64,000 nucleotides of DNA from ZYF759 sp046297455 (lineage in GTDB: Bacteria > Pseudomonadota > Alphaproteobacteria > Rhizobiales > Rhizobiaceae): assembly GCA_046297455.1 (NCBI GenBank), contig JBKBIT010000006.1, forward strand, positions 62,001-126,000, written 5' to 3'. Below, piece after piece: positions 26,699-34,878 of the stretch. Below the pieces are notes generated by a model. That model worked only from the letters and a program-made list of their open reading frames with translations, had not been told where the DNA came from and ran no database searches. The translations under genes were made by a program, and so were the position numbers. Each line of letters starts with the position of its first letter. Within the stretch, counting starts at the first letter, position 1.

Positions 26699-26911
26699 TC
26701 AGCCATCGAGCGCGCCGGAATAGAGCGTAGCGCCGTCGGCGTCCCTGATCGTCATCGCGTCGGGGCGCTGCGGCATGGCAAGTTCCAGCGCAAGCTGGCG
26801 TGCGAGCGCGATCGCGGCGTCGAGATCGGCGGCTTCCGCCGTCTCCCGCCCCACGACCGCATGCGCGTCGTCAGCGTCCCGGGTGCGGTAGAACTCGATC
26901 ACGATCTTCAT
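26699..26911 (-). CDS. Small hypothetical protein
   Basis: 70 aa from the ATG at 26911 (MKIVIEFYRTRDADDAHAVV). It alternates a beta strand, an Ala-rich helix (DLDAAIALARQLALELAMP) and a C-terminal beta hairpin (MTIRDADGATLYSGAL), an alpha-beta ferredoxin-like size and pattern. I do not recognise a named family. Confidence 0.6.
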   Translation of the reverse strand: MKIVIEFYRTRDADDAHAVVGRETAEAADLDAAIALARQLALELAMPQRPDAMTIRDADGATLYSGALDG

Positions 26912-26948
26912 CGCCGCAACGCCGCCTGCCGACATGAAACGAGAGCGC

Positions 26949-27092
26949 TCAGGACGTGCCCTTGCCGCGCGGGGCATTGGAGTTCGCGGCAGACTTGATC
27001 TGGTTGGCGAAACTGGTTTCGGGCTTCGGCGCTGCCTTTTCCTGCTTCGGCTTCCTGATTTCCTTGTTACTTCGTTTTTGTCCCTTGGCCAT
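26949..27092 (-). CDS. Very small basic protein, 47 aa
   Basis: MAKGQKRSNKEIRKPKQEK is followed by a short Ala/Pro linker and SFANQIKSAANSNAPRGKG, ending at 26949. The Lys/Arg-rich N-terminus and neutral tail recall small conserved rhizobial proteins of unknown role. It overlaps the C-terminus of the next upstream gene by 26 nt. Too short for most gene callers. Confidence 0.6.
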   Translation of the reverse strand: MAKGQKRSNKEIRKPKQEKAAPKPETSFANQIKSAANSNAPRGKGTS

Positions 27093-27369
27093 GGCCGAAC
27101 GTCCTTTCGATGAGTGAGGAACCCGCTTCTCTGACTGGTTCGAGATCGTCCTGTGTCGTCATCCGCTCGTGGCGTTCGTCCTCGCTGCGGATGCGGTATT
27201 GCGGCGAGTTGGCGCGCGGAGGAAACGTGGCCGTGACCTGAAAGATCTCGGTCGGGGTGCGTCCGAAACCGCCCTTGAGCCTGACGCTCTGGCCGATGGC
27301 GAACGCATGCGCGGCGTCTTCGCGCGGATAGTGGCGGGCGCTACGCTGCCCGATTGTTGCGACTGTCAT
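27067..27369 (-). CDS. Conserved hypothetical protein, 100 aa
   Basis: Start ATG at 27369 overlaps the preceding gene's stop by four bases. The N-terminal half resembles a small SH3-like beta barrel (AIGQSVRLKGGFGRTPTEIF; QVTATFPPRANSPQYRIRSE), a form seen in short DNA- or RNA-associated proteins. The C-terminus is charged and likely disordered. Function unknown. Confidence 0.62.
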   Translation of the reverse strand: MTVATIGQRSARHYPREDAAHAFAIGQSVRLKGGFGRTPTEIFQVTATFPPRANSPQYRIRSEDERHERMTTQDDLEPVREAGSSLIERTFGHGQGTKTK

Positions 27370-27629
27370 GTCTGTTCCTTGTCCTTTTGAAGAGCGGCAT
27401 CGAGATCCGCCGGGGTGATGGGCACCATCTGCTGGCTCTGCCCCTCGATGCCCAGCGCCGGTAGGTGAACGAAGGCGCCGACGCGGCGCCAGGCCAGGCG
27501 GGAAGAAACGTCCAGCAGTTCCTCGTCCTGGTCGACGCGATAGTCGCCAGCCGGCAGCGGCGTGTCGAAACCTGGCAGCAGGAAGGGCGAAGCGAACCGG
27601 ACCACCGTCTGCGTACTGCGCGTCGTCAT
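27366..27629 (-). CDS. Conserved hypothetical protein, 87 aa
   Basis: Started at the ATG at 27629 (TTRSTQTVVRFASPFLLPGF). The segment PLPAGDYRVDQDEELLDVSS followed by AWRRVGAFVHLPALG is a compact beta domain that recurs in small rhizobial proteins. It is coupled to the 100-aa gene by a four-base overlap, so they make a two-gene unit. No known function. Confidence 0.6.
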   Translation of the reverse strand: MTTRSTQTVVRFASPFLLPGFDTPLPAGDYRVDQDEELLDVSSRLAWRRVGAFVHLPALGIEGQSQQMVPITPADLDAALQKDKEQT

Positions 27630-28208
27630 GATCGGAGGCCTCCGCGGGAGCGGCCAATCCGCTCCCCAACAAGATCCCACCCGAACCGGCACCGATACCC
27701 GCTACGCCAGTACATCCGTGGTCGGAGACGGGCTTGGTTCCAGGGTTCGGACGGGCGGCATGCACGCCGGATCGACGTCATGCATTCGCTTTCGATAATT
27801 CGGTTGTGAATGGCGGGTCGAAGTTTCTGACACCGCGAAGCCAAAACGGCCAAATCAACGTATCTTACACATACGCCTTATTCCGGGCCTGAACAAGGCA
27901 TGGCCGGGATTTTATTTATCCGCTTCGATGGAAATTCTTGAGCTGACGAAAAGAAAAAACCGGCCTGAAGAAAAAACAGCACACTTTACACGACCATAAG
28001 CCGGTCCGAACGTCCTTTCTTCTGGAATTATGCCAACCCATGCCCCTCCCCCACGATGAGGTGCAAGACAAGGCGACGCGTCGAACCCCGAGAGCCTCGC
28101 GCCACAACGACCCCTCTGGTTTGCCAGCCATCTGCCCCTCAAGGCGGGCGTCACTACAGCTCTCGCAATTGCAGACCTGGCAGGAGAGGCGCCAACGGTG
28201 CTGCCGGC

Positions 28209-28270
28209 TCTCCTCTCCCCCGTCGATCGGGGGAGAGGTGTCACGGCGAAGCCGTGACGGTGAGGGGGTC
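28209..28270. repeat. REP-like palindromic repeat
   Basis: Reads CTCTCCCCCGTCGATCGGGG then GAGAGGTGTC, a second perfect hairpin CACGGCGAAGCCGTG and ACGGTGAGGGGG. This is the cleanest copy of the family in the window. It lies about 150-200 nt downstream of promoter block copy B, mirroring the GTA leader arrangement. Confidence 0.85.
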
Positions 28271-28421
28271 GAAGATCATGAAACCTCCCCTCTTGAGGGC
28301 GACATCTCCGGCAGGACGGAGGGCGTGTGAAGACACCCGCCTCCGAGGCAAGGCAGAAGCATCGATCCACGAGGGCGGGCAGACCAACAACCCCTGTCAC
28401 CAAAAAGGCCGGCTCGTTCGC

Positions 28422-28499
28422 CACCCGCACTTTTCCGACCGTAGCTGAAACCCTTCGGGGGACCGTCACGATGTCAAGGCATTTGTTCCTGTTTTATTC
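28422..28499 (-). promoter_or_regulatory. Copy B of the GTA promoter block, no obvious gene downstream
   Basis: Same orientation and length as the block at 25388-25465. The -35 TTGACA (28477-28472) is perfect, the spacer is 17 nt, but the -10 is AGGGTT (28454-28449) and the spacer dyad is degraded (GTGAC-G-GTCCC). It starts a few bases after the alpha/beta hydrolase stop and points into the 890-nt gap. It could drive a non-coding RNA or be an inactive duplicate. Confidence 0.6.
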
Positions 28500-28520
28500 A
28501 GCCTGCATTTCGAGGTCGCG

Positions 28521-29303
28521 CTATTGGCGTTCTTGCGCCCCCGCCTGCCCCATGAAGGCCCGGAGCGCCGCAACCACCTCCTCCGGACTGTCCTCCAGCA
28601 CGGTATGGGAAGCAAAGGGCAGGTTCAAAAGGCGTGCGCCTTCCACCCTTTCGGCAAGATCGAAGGCCTGCCGCCGCGAGACCAGGAAATCCTCGTCGCC
28701 ATGGACGACCAGAAGCGGGCTTGCGATGTCGCGAACGCGCTCGCCGGGATAGGCGTTGCCGTCGCTTGCGAGCCACATCGCCTTCGTGGCCGCAAAGAGC
28801 CGATCGAAATCCGGGTCGGGGTTTTCGGCCTCGTAGCGTTCCACCTGATCGGCAAACATCTGGCGCCATTCTTCGGCGGTCACGCCGGCATAGATTTCCC
28901 GCGTCGGATCGGCTTCCGGCAGATCCCAATGCGCGGCCACGGCAATGACGAAACGCGGCTGGAAGAGGCCGAAGGCTGCCAGCCGCAAGGCGACGATCCC
29001 GCCATCGCTGTGCCCGACGATCCCGGCATGCGCCAGACCGAGGGTTTTCAGCACCGCGGCTGCATCCTCGGCGAGTTGTCGGTAGCTCATCGGCGCGGTG
29101 CCCGGCGAGGAGCGGCCGTGGCCCCGCGCGTCGATCGCGATCAACCGGCAATCGTCGGCCAGGAACGCGGCCAGTGGTTCAAAATCCTTCCGGCTTCCCA
29201 GTCCGCCATGCAGGAGGACGACCGCCTTGCCATCCGCCCTCCCCGCCTCCGAAACAAAAATGTGCGTATCGCCGCAGGCGACAGTTCTTCCGTGGTCGAA
29301 CAT
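28521..29303 (-). CDS. Alpha/beta-fold hydrolase
   Basis: 260 aa. The nucleophile elbow is GIVGHSDGGIVAL, the oxyanion region VVLLHGGLGSRKDFEPLA, the acid lies in LLVVHGDEDFLVS and the His in LPFASHTVLEDSPEE. This is the lipase/esterase-like branch of the superfamily (haloperoxidase or C-C hydrolase-like). Substrate cannot be told. Monocistronic by appearance. Confidence 0.88.
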   Translation of the reverse strand: MFDHGRTVACGDTHIFVSEAGRADGKAVVLLHGGLGSRKDFEPLAAFLADDCRLIAIDARGHGRSSPGTAPMSYRQLAEDAAAVLKTLGLAHAGIVGHSDGGIVALRLAAFGLFQPRFVIAVAAHWDLPEADPTREIYAGVTAEEWRQMFADQVERYEAENPDPDFDRLFAATKAMWLASDGNAYPGERVRDIASPLLVVHGDEDFLVSRRQAFDLAERVEGARLLNLPFASHTVLEDSPEEVVAALRAFMGQAGAQERQ

Positions 29304-29563
29304 GCCGTATCTCCAGGGCCTGTGATCCTCACCCTGCCTAGCCGAGCCCAGCCCTCCGCAAATTGACTACGGACAACGCCGGGCATGAGGCCAGACGCTG
29401 CGGCTTCAAGACTGTTGCCTTCAGACGACAAGGCGAGGCAGGCCGCAACGCAACGGCCCGCAGCCATTCCACGCTCCGTCGGCACCTCGAAACTGGCCGT
29501 ACGGCTTAAACCCTCGGCATCCGGCAGATCTGGCAAGGTTCGTATGGTTCTTTCCCTTTTTGG

Positions 29564-30103
29564 CTACCAATAAGCCGCGTCGTTCAATGCATCGACGCAG
29601 AAGCCTCGGCCGATCAAGGGCTTCAGAACGGGTTCGACAAACGACTGGCCTAGCCAGCCCTGGGGATACTGAAGAGGCAATGGTGCCTTGGCGACATCCT
29701 CGGTGATCTGCGCAAAACCGACCTTGGCGTAGAAGTTGATGTCACCATAGGTCAGCACCACATCGACGCCTCGATTGCGCAGAACGTCCAGGCCATGCCG
29801 AATGAGGCCGCTACCCACCCCTTGCCGGTGATGGCTGGTGGCCACCGCCACCGGTGCCAGCAAAAGGACCGGCCTGCCATCATCGGGATATGTCATCCGA
29901 GTGAAGACTATCGAGCCAATGATGTTGCCTTCTTCCAACGCCGAGAAGGCGAAGATATCGGGCTTGGCAGTGTTGGAAAGCAGATTACGCGCCAACGTCC
30001 CGATCAACTGGCCTTCGGCCTCGCCCTCCGAGTCCGTGAAGGTCGATTGAAAGAGCGCGCCAATTTCGCCCAAGCGTTCTCGGTAGCTGTCTGTAACGTT
30101 CAA
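29564..30103 (-). CDS. GNAT-family N-acetyltransferase
   Basis: 179 aa. Motif A for acetyl-CoA binding is LAPVAVATSHHRQGVGSGLI with the Q-x-x-G-x-G core, followed by LIRHGLDVLRNRGVDVVLTY and the C-terminal YAKVGFAQITEDVAKAPLPL. This resembles the YhbS-like predicted acetyltransferase group. The gap 29304-29563 holds nothing I can call. Confidence 0.87.
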   Translation of the reverse strand: MNVTDSYRERLGEIGALFQSTFTDSEGEAEGQLIGTLARNLLSNTAKPDIFAFSALEEGNIIGSIVFTRMTYPDDGRPVLLLAPVAVATSHHRQGVGSGLIRHGLDVLRNRGVDVVLTYGDINFYAKVGFAQITEDVAKAPLPLQYPQGWLGQSFVEPVLKPLIGRGFCVDALNDAAYW

Positions 30104-30295
30104 TGGGTCATTCCTTGCACGACCGATTTACGCTCTGCTTCATATTGGTTCGAGACGGACGGCGCGCCAGCGGGCGCATCGGTTCACGAACGATCATCCT
30201 GCTTCCCCACTCCCCATCCCCCCAAAAAATCCCGTTGCGGCAATAAAAAAACAGGCGTAAGCGTTCGCTCCTGCATCAAGACGGGAGTAAAAGGG

Positions 30296-30769
30296 ATGCG
30301 CGTACTTATACTTACTGCATTTGCACTGTTTTTTTCAAGTATATCTGCATGGTCCTGTCCGGACTACAGCCTCTCTGGCGAGACTTACCACCTTTCCGGC
30401 CGCGACCTCGCCAATGGCCGCAGCTATAACGTAACGGCAGGCGGCGACACAAACATCGCCAATTGCCGCAATGTCAGGCCCCAGACCGATCGCGGACAGG
30501 GTTATGTCATGGCCCAGCCCGATTTCACCTTCAATCTCTCGGGAATGAGTTCTTACCGGCTCGAAATCTCGGTCGTGAGCGAGTGCGACAGCATCCTGCT
30601 CATCAATACCGGCCGCGCCAACTGGTATTACGACGATGACGACAACGGCAATCTCGATCCGCGCATCACGCTGAGCCGTCCCTCCGATGGCTGGCTGGAC
30701 GTGTGGGTGGGCACGCATGACGGCGAATATTGCAACGCCCGCATGACCATGCGCACCGCGCGCCGCTGA
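30296..30769 (+). CDS. Secreted protein of unknown function, 157 aa
   Basis: Start ATG at 30296 has a strong GGGAG/AAGGG Shine-Dalgarno region. The signal peptide is VLILTAFALFFSSISAWS. The mature part repeats a beta-rich pattern with four Cys (SCPDYSLSGETYHLSG; NIANCRNVRPQTDRG; VSECDSILLINT; GEYCNARMTMR) and an acidic loop NWYYDDDDNGNLDPR that could bind calcium. This architecture resembles the pre-peptidase C-terminal (PPC-like) beta-sandwich. It ends 27 nt before a pair of palindromic repeats. Confidence 0.75.
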   Translation: MRVLILTAFALFFSSISAWSCPDYSLSGETYHLSGRDLANGRSYNVTAGGDTNIANCRNVRPQTDRGQGYVMAQPDFTFNLSGMSSYRLEISVVSECDSILLINTGRANWYYDDDDNGNLDPRITLSRPSDGWLDVWVGTHDGEYCNARMTMRTARR

Positions 30770-30783
30770 GGCGATATCCAGAT

Positions 30784-30931
30784 CCCCCTCACCGTCACGC
30801 AACGCGTGTCACCTCTCCCTCGAAAACGGGGGAGAGGAATTGAGGGGGAGATGCCGGCGCCGGCGCCCCTCCTCGCCCCCATTTTTGGGGGAGAGGTGGA
30901 TCGGGCGAAGCCCGAGACGGTGAGGGGGTCT
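30784..30931. repeat. Two inverted copies of the REP-like palindromic repeat
   Basis: The first copy (30784-30850) begins CCCCCTCACCGTCACG and ends GGGGGAGAGG...TGAGGGGG in one orientation; the second (30867-30931) runs CTCGCCCCCATTTTTGGGGG, AGAGGTGG, CGGGCGAAGCCCG and GGTGAGGGGG in the other. They lie tail to tail between the secreted protein and PBP1A. The remaining 285 nt to 31216 has no gene; a GTTAACG half-site sits near 31074. Confidence 0.82.
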
Positions 30932-31216
30932 CCGCGACGCGCGAGACCCGCCCCACGAGGCAGAAGGCGCTCGGCATCAGCTTCGGCTCAGCGAAGCCAC
31001 CCCACACCGTTGCGCTGCCGCAACAGCCCTGCCCCATCGCATCGCGCCCGGGAACAACCCGCATCCGGGTGGGGTTAACGATCACGGAGTGTTTCCCGGT
31101 TTATTCCTTGTGGCAGGGGTGGCAAAGGGAGTAGCTTCGCAACCCGGCTGGGCGCGCCCGAATTTCGCCCGTTTGGCCATGATTGATGCGCGAGGGACGC
31201 GTGGGCTTTAGGGGCA

Positions 31217-33349
31217 ATGAAGGATCCGTTCGAGACCAGCAAGGCCAAGGGACCAAAACCGTCGAAGCTCCTCGAGATCGACGCCTGGATCGATTCGACG
31301 CTCTATGATTCCGGTTTCCGCGCCGGCCAGTGGTGGGAATCGGTCACCATCTTCTTCCGCCGCTTCCGGGTAAAGGGCTGGCGCCGCGGGCTGGTCGAGC
31401 TGTTTTCGGAAGGCTTCACGCTTGGCACCGCCGCCTCGATCGTGTTCCTGGCGCTTGCCATCCCCGCCTTTGACGAAACCCAGCGCGACTGGCTGTCCCA
31501 GGGCGATTATGCCGTCACCTTCCTCGACCGCTACGGCAACGAGATCGGCCAGCGCGGCATCATCCAGCGCGATTCGGTGCCGGTCGACGAATTGCCCGAT
31601 CATGTCATCAACGCGGTGCTGGCCACCGAGGACCGCCGCTTCTTCGAGCATTTCGGCATCGACTTCATCGGCCTTGGCCGCGCGCTCGGCGAGAACATGC
31701 GCGCCAACGGCGTCGTCCAGGGCGGCTCCACCCTCACCCAGCAATTGGCCAAGAACCTGTTCTTGACCAACGAACGCTCGATGGAGCGCAAGATCAAGGA
31801 GGCCTATCTGGCGCTCTGGCTGGAGATGAACCTCACCAAGACCGAGATCCTGCAGCTCTATCTCGACCGCAACTATCTGGGCGGCGGCACGTTCGGCATC
31901 GCGGCCGCGGCGGACTTCTATTTCGACAAGTCGATCAAGGACGTCACGCTTGCCGAGGCGGCGATGATCGCGGGCCTGTTCAAGGCACCGGGCCATCTGG
32001 CGCCCCACATCAACCTGCCGGCAGCGCGCGGTCGCGCCAATATCGTGTTGTCCAACATGGTCGATGCGGGCTTTGCCACCGAGGGCCAGGTGCTGCACGC
32101 CCGCCTCAACCCGGCCACCGCCGTCGACCGGGGCGGGCGCGAGAGCCCGGATTATTTCCTCGACTGGGCCTTCGAGGAGGTCAAGAAGCTGGCGCGGCGC
32201 GACGGGCCGACCTCGATCGTGGCGCGCACGACGATCGATCTCGACCTGCAGCGGGCCGCCGAGGAATCGCTGGAGTTCCATCTGCGCCAGTATGGCAGCG
32301 ACTACGGCGCCAGCCAGGGCGCCATCGTGCTTCTGGAAAACAACGGCGCGGTGCGCGCCATTGTCGGCGGGCGCGACTATGCGCGCAGCCAGTTCAACCG
32401 CGCCACGCGCGCTCTGCGCCAGACCGGCTCCTCGTTCAAGGTCTATGTCTATGCCGCCGCCATGGAGGCGGGCTTCACGCCCAATTCGGTCGTCACCGAC
32501 GGGCCGATCACCTGGGCCGGCTGGTCGCCGCAGAACTACACGCGCGGCTTTTCGGGCAACGTCACCCTGACCAATGCGCTGGTGCGCTCGCTCAACACCG
32601 TGCCGGTGCGGCTGACGCGCGACCATCTGGGCGTGGATACGGTCAAGAACATGACCATCGCGATGGGGGTGGAGGCCGATCTCGGCAATCACCGCACCAT
32701 GGTTCTGGGCACGTCCGGCATCACCGTGATGGACCAGGCGACCGGCTACGGGACGCTGGCCAATGGCGGCTATGCGGGCATGCGCCACGGCATTTCGCAG
32801 ATGACGACGCATGGCGGCGAGGTGCTCTACGAACGCGAGCGCGACGCGCCGGCGCCGGTGCGGGTCCTGTCGGAAGAGGCGGTGGCGGCGATGAACACCA
32901 TCATGGTGCAGATCCCCGAATGGGGCACCGGCCGCCGCGCGGCGCTGCAGGGGATCCAATCTGGTGGCAAGACCGGCACGACACAGGCGTATCGAGACGG
33001 TTGGTATGTCGGCTATACGGGCAACTACACCGCCGCGGTCTGGTTCGGCAATGATGACTATTCGCCAACGCGCCGCATGACCGGCGGTTCGCTGCCGGCG
33101 ATGACTTGGCAGCGCCTGATGACCTACGCCCATCAGAATGTCGAACTGAAGCCCATTCCCGGCATCAGAGCGCCTGATGCGATCGCGACTGCGGCAACGG
33201 AGAGTGCCCAGCAGGAAGCTCAAGAAGCCAACCGTCCACCCGTTCTAAGCCCGCGGACCACCCGCTTGCTGGAGAGCATGAATTCGCTTTTCCGTGCCGC
33301 CCCCGAGCTCTCCGTGCCGCGCGAGCCCGAGGCCTTGTCGTCCCTGTGA
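31217..33349 (+). CDS. Class A penicillin-binding protein 1A (glycosyltransferase/transpeptidase)
   Basis: 710 aa. An N-terminal cytoplasmic tail and membrane anchor (LGTAASIVFLALAIPAF) precede the GT51 domain, with the catalytic Glu in VLATEDRRFFEHFGID and the motif GGSTLTQQLAKNLFL. The transpeptidase domain has the SxxK motif in RQTGSSFKVYVYAAAM, the SxN-type SLNT and KTGTT (GGKTGTTQAYRDGWYVG). It polymerises and crosslinks peptidoglycan at the inner membrane. Followed by two small envelope genes on the same strand. Confidence 0.95.
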   Translation: MKDPFETSKAKGPKPSKLLEIDAWIDSTLYDSGFRAGQWWESVTIFFRRFRVKGWRRGLVELFSEGFTLGTAASIVFLALAIPAFDETQRDWLSQGDYAVTFLDRYGNEIGQRGIIQRDSVPVDELPDHVINAVLATEDRRFFEHFGIDFIGLGRALGENMRANGVVQGGSTLTQQLAKNLFLTNERSMERKIKEAYLALWLEMNLTKTEILQLYLDRNYLGGGTFGIAAAADFYFDKSIKDVTLAEAAMIAGLFKAPGHLAPHINLPAARGRANIVLSNMVDAGFATEGQVLHARLNPATAVDRGGRESPDYFLDWAFEEVKKLARRDGPTSIVARTTIDLDLQRAAEESLEFHLRQYGSDYGASQGAIVLLENNGAVRAIVGGRDYARSQFNRATRALRQTGSSFKVYVYAAAMEAGFTPNSVVTDGPITWAGWSPQNYTRGFSGNVTLTNALVRSLNTVPVRLTRDHLGVDTVKNMTIAMGVEADLGNHRTMVLGTSGITVMDQATGYGTLANGGYAGMRHGISQMTTHGGEVLYERERDAPAPVRVLSEEAVAAMNTIMVQIPEWGTGRRAALQGIQSGGKTGTTQAYRDGWYVGYTGNYTAAVWFGNDDYSPTRRMTGGSLPAMTWQRLMTYAHQNVELKPIPGIRAPDAIATAATESAQQEAQEANRPPVLSPRTTRLLESMNSLFRAAPELSVPREPEALSSL

Positions 33350-33422
33350 TTGGCAGCTACGAGGTGTGGGAGCCACAAGGCCTTCACGCACAGCCATATC
33401 CGCATCGTCCAGGTAAGTGAGA

Positions 33423-34007
33423 ATGTTCAGGACTGTTTTTCTGATCGCGCTCGCCCTGTCGGTAGCAATTGGCGGCGGCGCTGCGAGCGCCTGGTATCTA
33501 ATAGATCGCGGCTTCGGTTTCGGCGCGGTCGATATCGGCCCCTGGACGGCCTATCCCGACCGCGGCACGCCAATGGCCGATCCCTATTCGCGAGCACGCT
33601 TTTCCCGACAGGCCACCCTGGCCATTGGTCAGGCTGAAGGGATCGTGTTTTCGGCTGTGCGCGACAGCCTGGGCGAACCCTTATCTTCACGTTGCACCTA
33701 CCAAGTCGAAGGACCTATTCCACCCGCACGCATGTGGACCATCTACGCCGCGATCCCGGGGCCCGATGGCATGCTGCGTGCATTGCAGGGCAGAAGTTCA
33801 GCGCTTCATTCCCAAGCCATCCTGCGTGGTGAGGATGGATCTTTCAGGATATCCGTCGGCCGACTGCCGAGCCCGGGAAACTGGCTGCGCATTGCCAGTT
33901 CGGGTCAGTTTGCATTGGTGCTGAGCCTCTACGACACGGCCGTAGCAACAAGTGCGCGAGCCACTGAAGTTGAACTTCCACTGATCAGGCGGCTTTCCTG
34001 TGACTAG
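33423..34007 (+). CDS. DUF1214-type membrane-anchored protein
   Basis: 194 aa from the ATG at 33423 (nine bases after AGG of an AGGTAAG Shine-Dalgarno); a GTG two codons earlier is also possible. An N-terminal membrane anchor (TVFLIALALSVAIGGGAASA) leads to a beta domain (CTYQVEGPIPPARMWTIYAA; GRLPSPGNWLRIASSGQFAL; LVLSLYDTAVA) typical of DUF1214. It is paired with a DUF1254-like gene and overlaps it by eight bases, as in other rhizobia where the pair follows a PBP gene. Biochemical role unknown. Confidence 0.8.
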   Translation: MFRTVFLIALALSVAIGGGAASAWYLIDRGFGFGAVDIGPWTAYPDRGTPMADPYSRARFSRQATLAIGQAEGIVFSAVRDSLGEPLSSRCTYQVEGPIPPARMWTIYAAIPGPDGMLRALQGRSSALHSQAILRGEDGSFRISVGRLPSPGNWLRIASSGQFALVLSLYDTAVATSARATEVELPLIRRLSCD

Positions 34008-34539
34008 GTTGATATATGCCGTTCTGGTCGGTCTGGTCGGCGCGGGCGTCGTCCACATCGTCGTGCTGTTCATGCTACCTTACATGAGCGATCGAAATGC
34101 CTGGTCACGCATGGCGGAAAAGGGCGATTTGTTCGAAACAGTTCAGATCGAGACTTCTCCCGATGCTCCCCTGACAGTGTCGGCCGATCCCATGTTTCTG
34201 GCGGTCGCCTGCCGTTTTGACATAGCAGAGGGACCTGTCCGGATCAGTTCCGGCGAACGCGTGCTGTTCTGGTCGATGTCCGTCTATGATCGCGAAGGCC
34301 AAAACATCTTCAGCCTGAATGATCGAACGGCAAACGATGGCAAGCTGGATATCGTGATCGTCAAACCGGTTCAGATGCTGGAGCTTCGCAATGCGTTTCC
34401 GGCCGACTTCGAGCGTTCGATATTCGTCGAGGCAGACATTGACGCGGGGATGATCGTGGTCCGATCTTTCCTTCCGGATTCGACCTGGCAGCCAAGGATA
34501 GCTCTCTATCTGGAGAGCATCGCCTGCGAACCCTACTGA
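34000..34539 (+). CDS. DUF1254-type membrane-anchored protein
   Basis: 179 aa, started at a GTG inside the previous gene's end. N-terminal anchor IYAVLVGLVGAGVVHIVVLF, then a periplasmic beta-sandwich (DPMFLAVACRFDIAEGPVRI; RVLFWSMSVYDREGQNIFSL; MIVVRSFLPDSTWQPRIALY). Same two-gene partnership as above. No catalytic motif is evident. Confidence 0.75.
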   Translation: MTRLIYAVLVGLVGAGVVHIVVLFMLPYMSDRNAWSRMAEKGDLFETVQIETSPDAPLTVSADPMFLAVACRFDIAEGPVRISSGERVLFWSMSVYDREGQNIFSLNDRTANDGKLDIVIVKPVQMLELRNAFPADFERSIFVEADIDAGMIVVRSFLPDSTWQPRIALYLESIACEPY

Positions 34540-34547
34540 ACGATCGC

Positions 34548-34712
34548 CTAGGTTTCGGCTATTCTGGGGCTTTCGTTGACGGGACTAGGCTCCCGACCCG
34601 GGCCATAAATCTCGTATCGAATTCCGGGAAACAGTATGATCTCAGCCTCGATTACCTGAGGCAGCGGCGATGGTGACGCGGGTCGTGGTCGGAAGGCAAG
34701 TATCGTTGCCAT
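34548..34712 (-). CDS. Small conserved protein, 54 aa
   Basis: Found by reading the minus strand of the 340-nt gap. It begins MATILAFRPRPASPSPLPQV and contains EAEIILFPGIRYE, a pattern (alpha/beta start followed by an 'EIIxFPGxRYE' core) that I have seen in small rhizobial hypothetical proteins. It converges on the DUF1254 gene with nine bases between the stops. Too short for automatic calling; function unknown. Confidence 0.6.
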   Translation of the reverse strand: MATILAFRPRPASPSPLPQVIEAEIILFPGIRYEIYGPGREPSPVNESPRIAET

Positions 34713-34783
34713 GGCTCTTCTGACTCTCGTTTTGTTTCGAATCGATCAGAACGCAGCACTCAGTCGAGTAACGCCGCCAACGG

Positions 34784-34799
34784 TTAACAGTCTGCTAAC
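34784..34799. promoter_or_regulatory. Candidate CtrA-binding site upstream of the DUF2336 gene
   Basis: TTAAC, six bases, CTAAC differs in one position from the CtrA consensus TTAAC-N6-TTAAC. It lies about 80 bases before the GTG start of the DUF2336 gene, within a typical activator distance. CtrA is present in essentially all Hyphomicrobiales and also influences GTA expression in some relatives. One site by eye is weak evidence. Confidence 0.4.
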
Positions 34800-34878
34800 G
34801 CATTCCGTCTAGTTTTCAGCAATGGGTACGGCCAACAGTGCCAACGCCCAATTCTAGGTTCGAGTTGCGAGTCTGCCC

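Larger units (their letters stand above)
27630..28520. other. Long intergenic region with a promoter-like block and one palindromic repeat, no convincing gene
   Basis: About 890 nt. Open frames here (for example 27912-28469 on the minus strand) read through the palindromic repeat and have biased Arg/Pro/Cys-rich composition, so I treat them as noise. A possible promoter for the 27629 gene is TTGTTC, 17 nt, TATGTG near 27866-27896 on the minus strand. The right end holds copy B of the GTA promoter block, which points left into this gap. Confidence 0.6.

Noticed and set aside
27912..28469. A 185-codon minus-strand frame next to promoter block copy B
   Set aside because: It runs through the palindromic repeat and has no start signal or domain. 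I treat it as non-coding but note that promoter B would transcribe it.
31208..33223. A 671-codon open frame antisense to PBP1A, and similar long antisense frames at 3369-5249, 22048-23964 and 10747-12126
   Set aside because: High-GC codon bias opens antisense frames; the sequences are Arg/Pro/His-rich with no recognisable domains and lie opposite well-supported genes.
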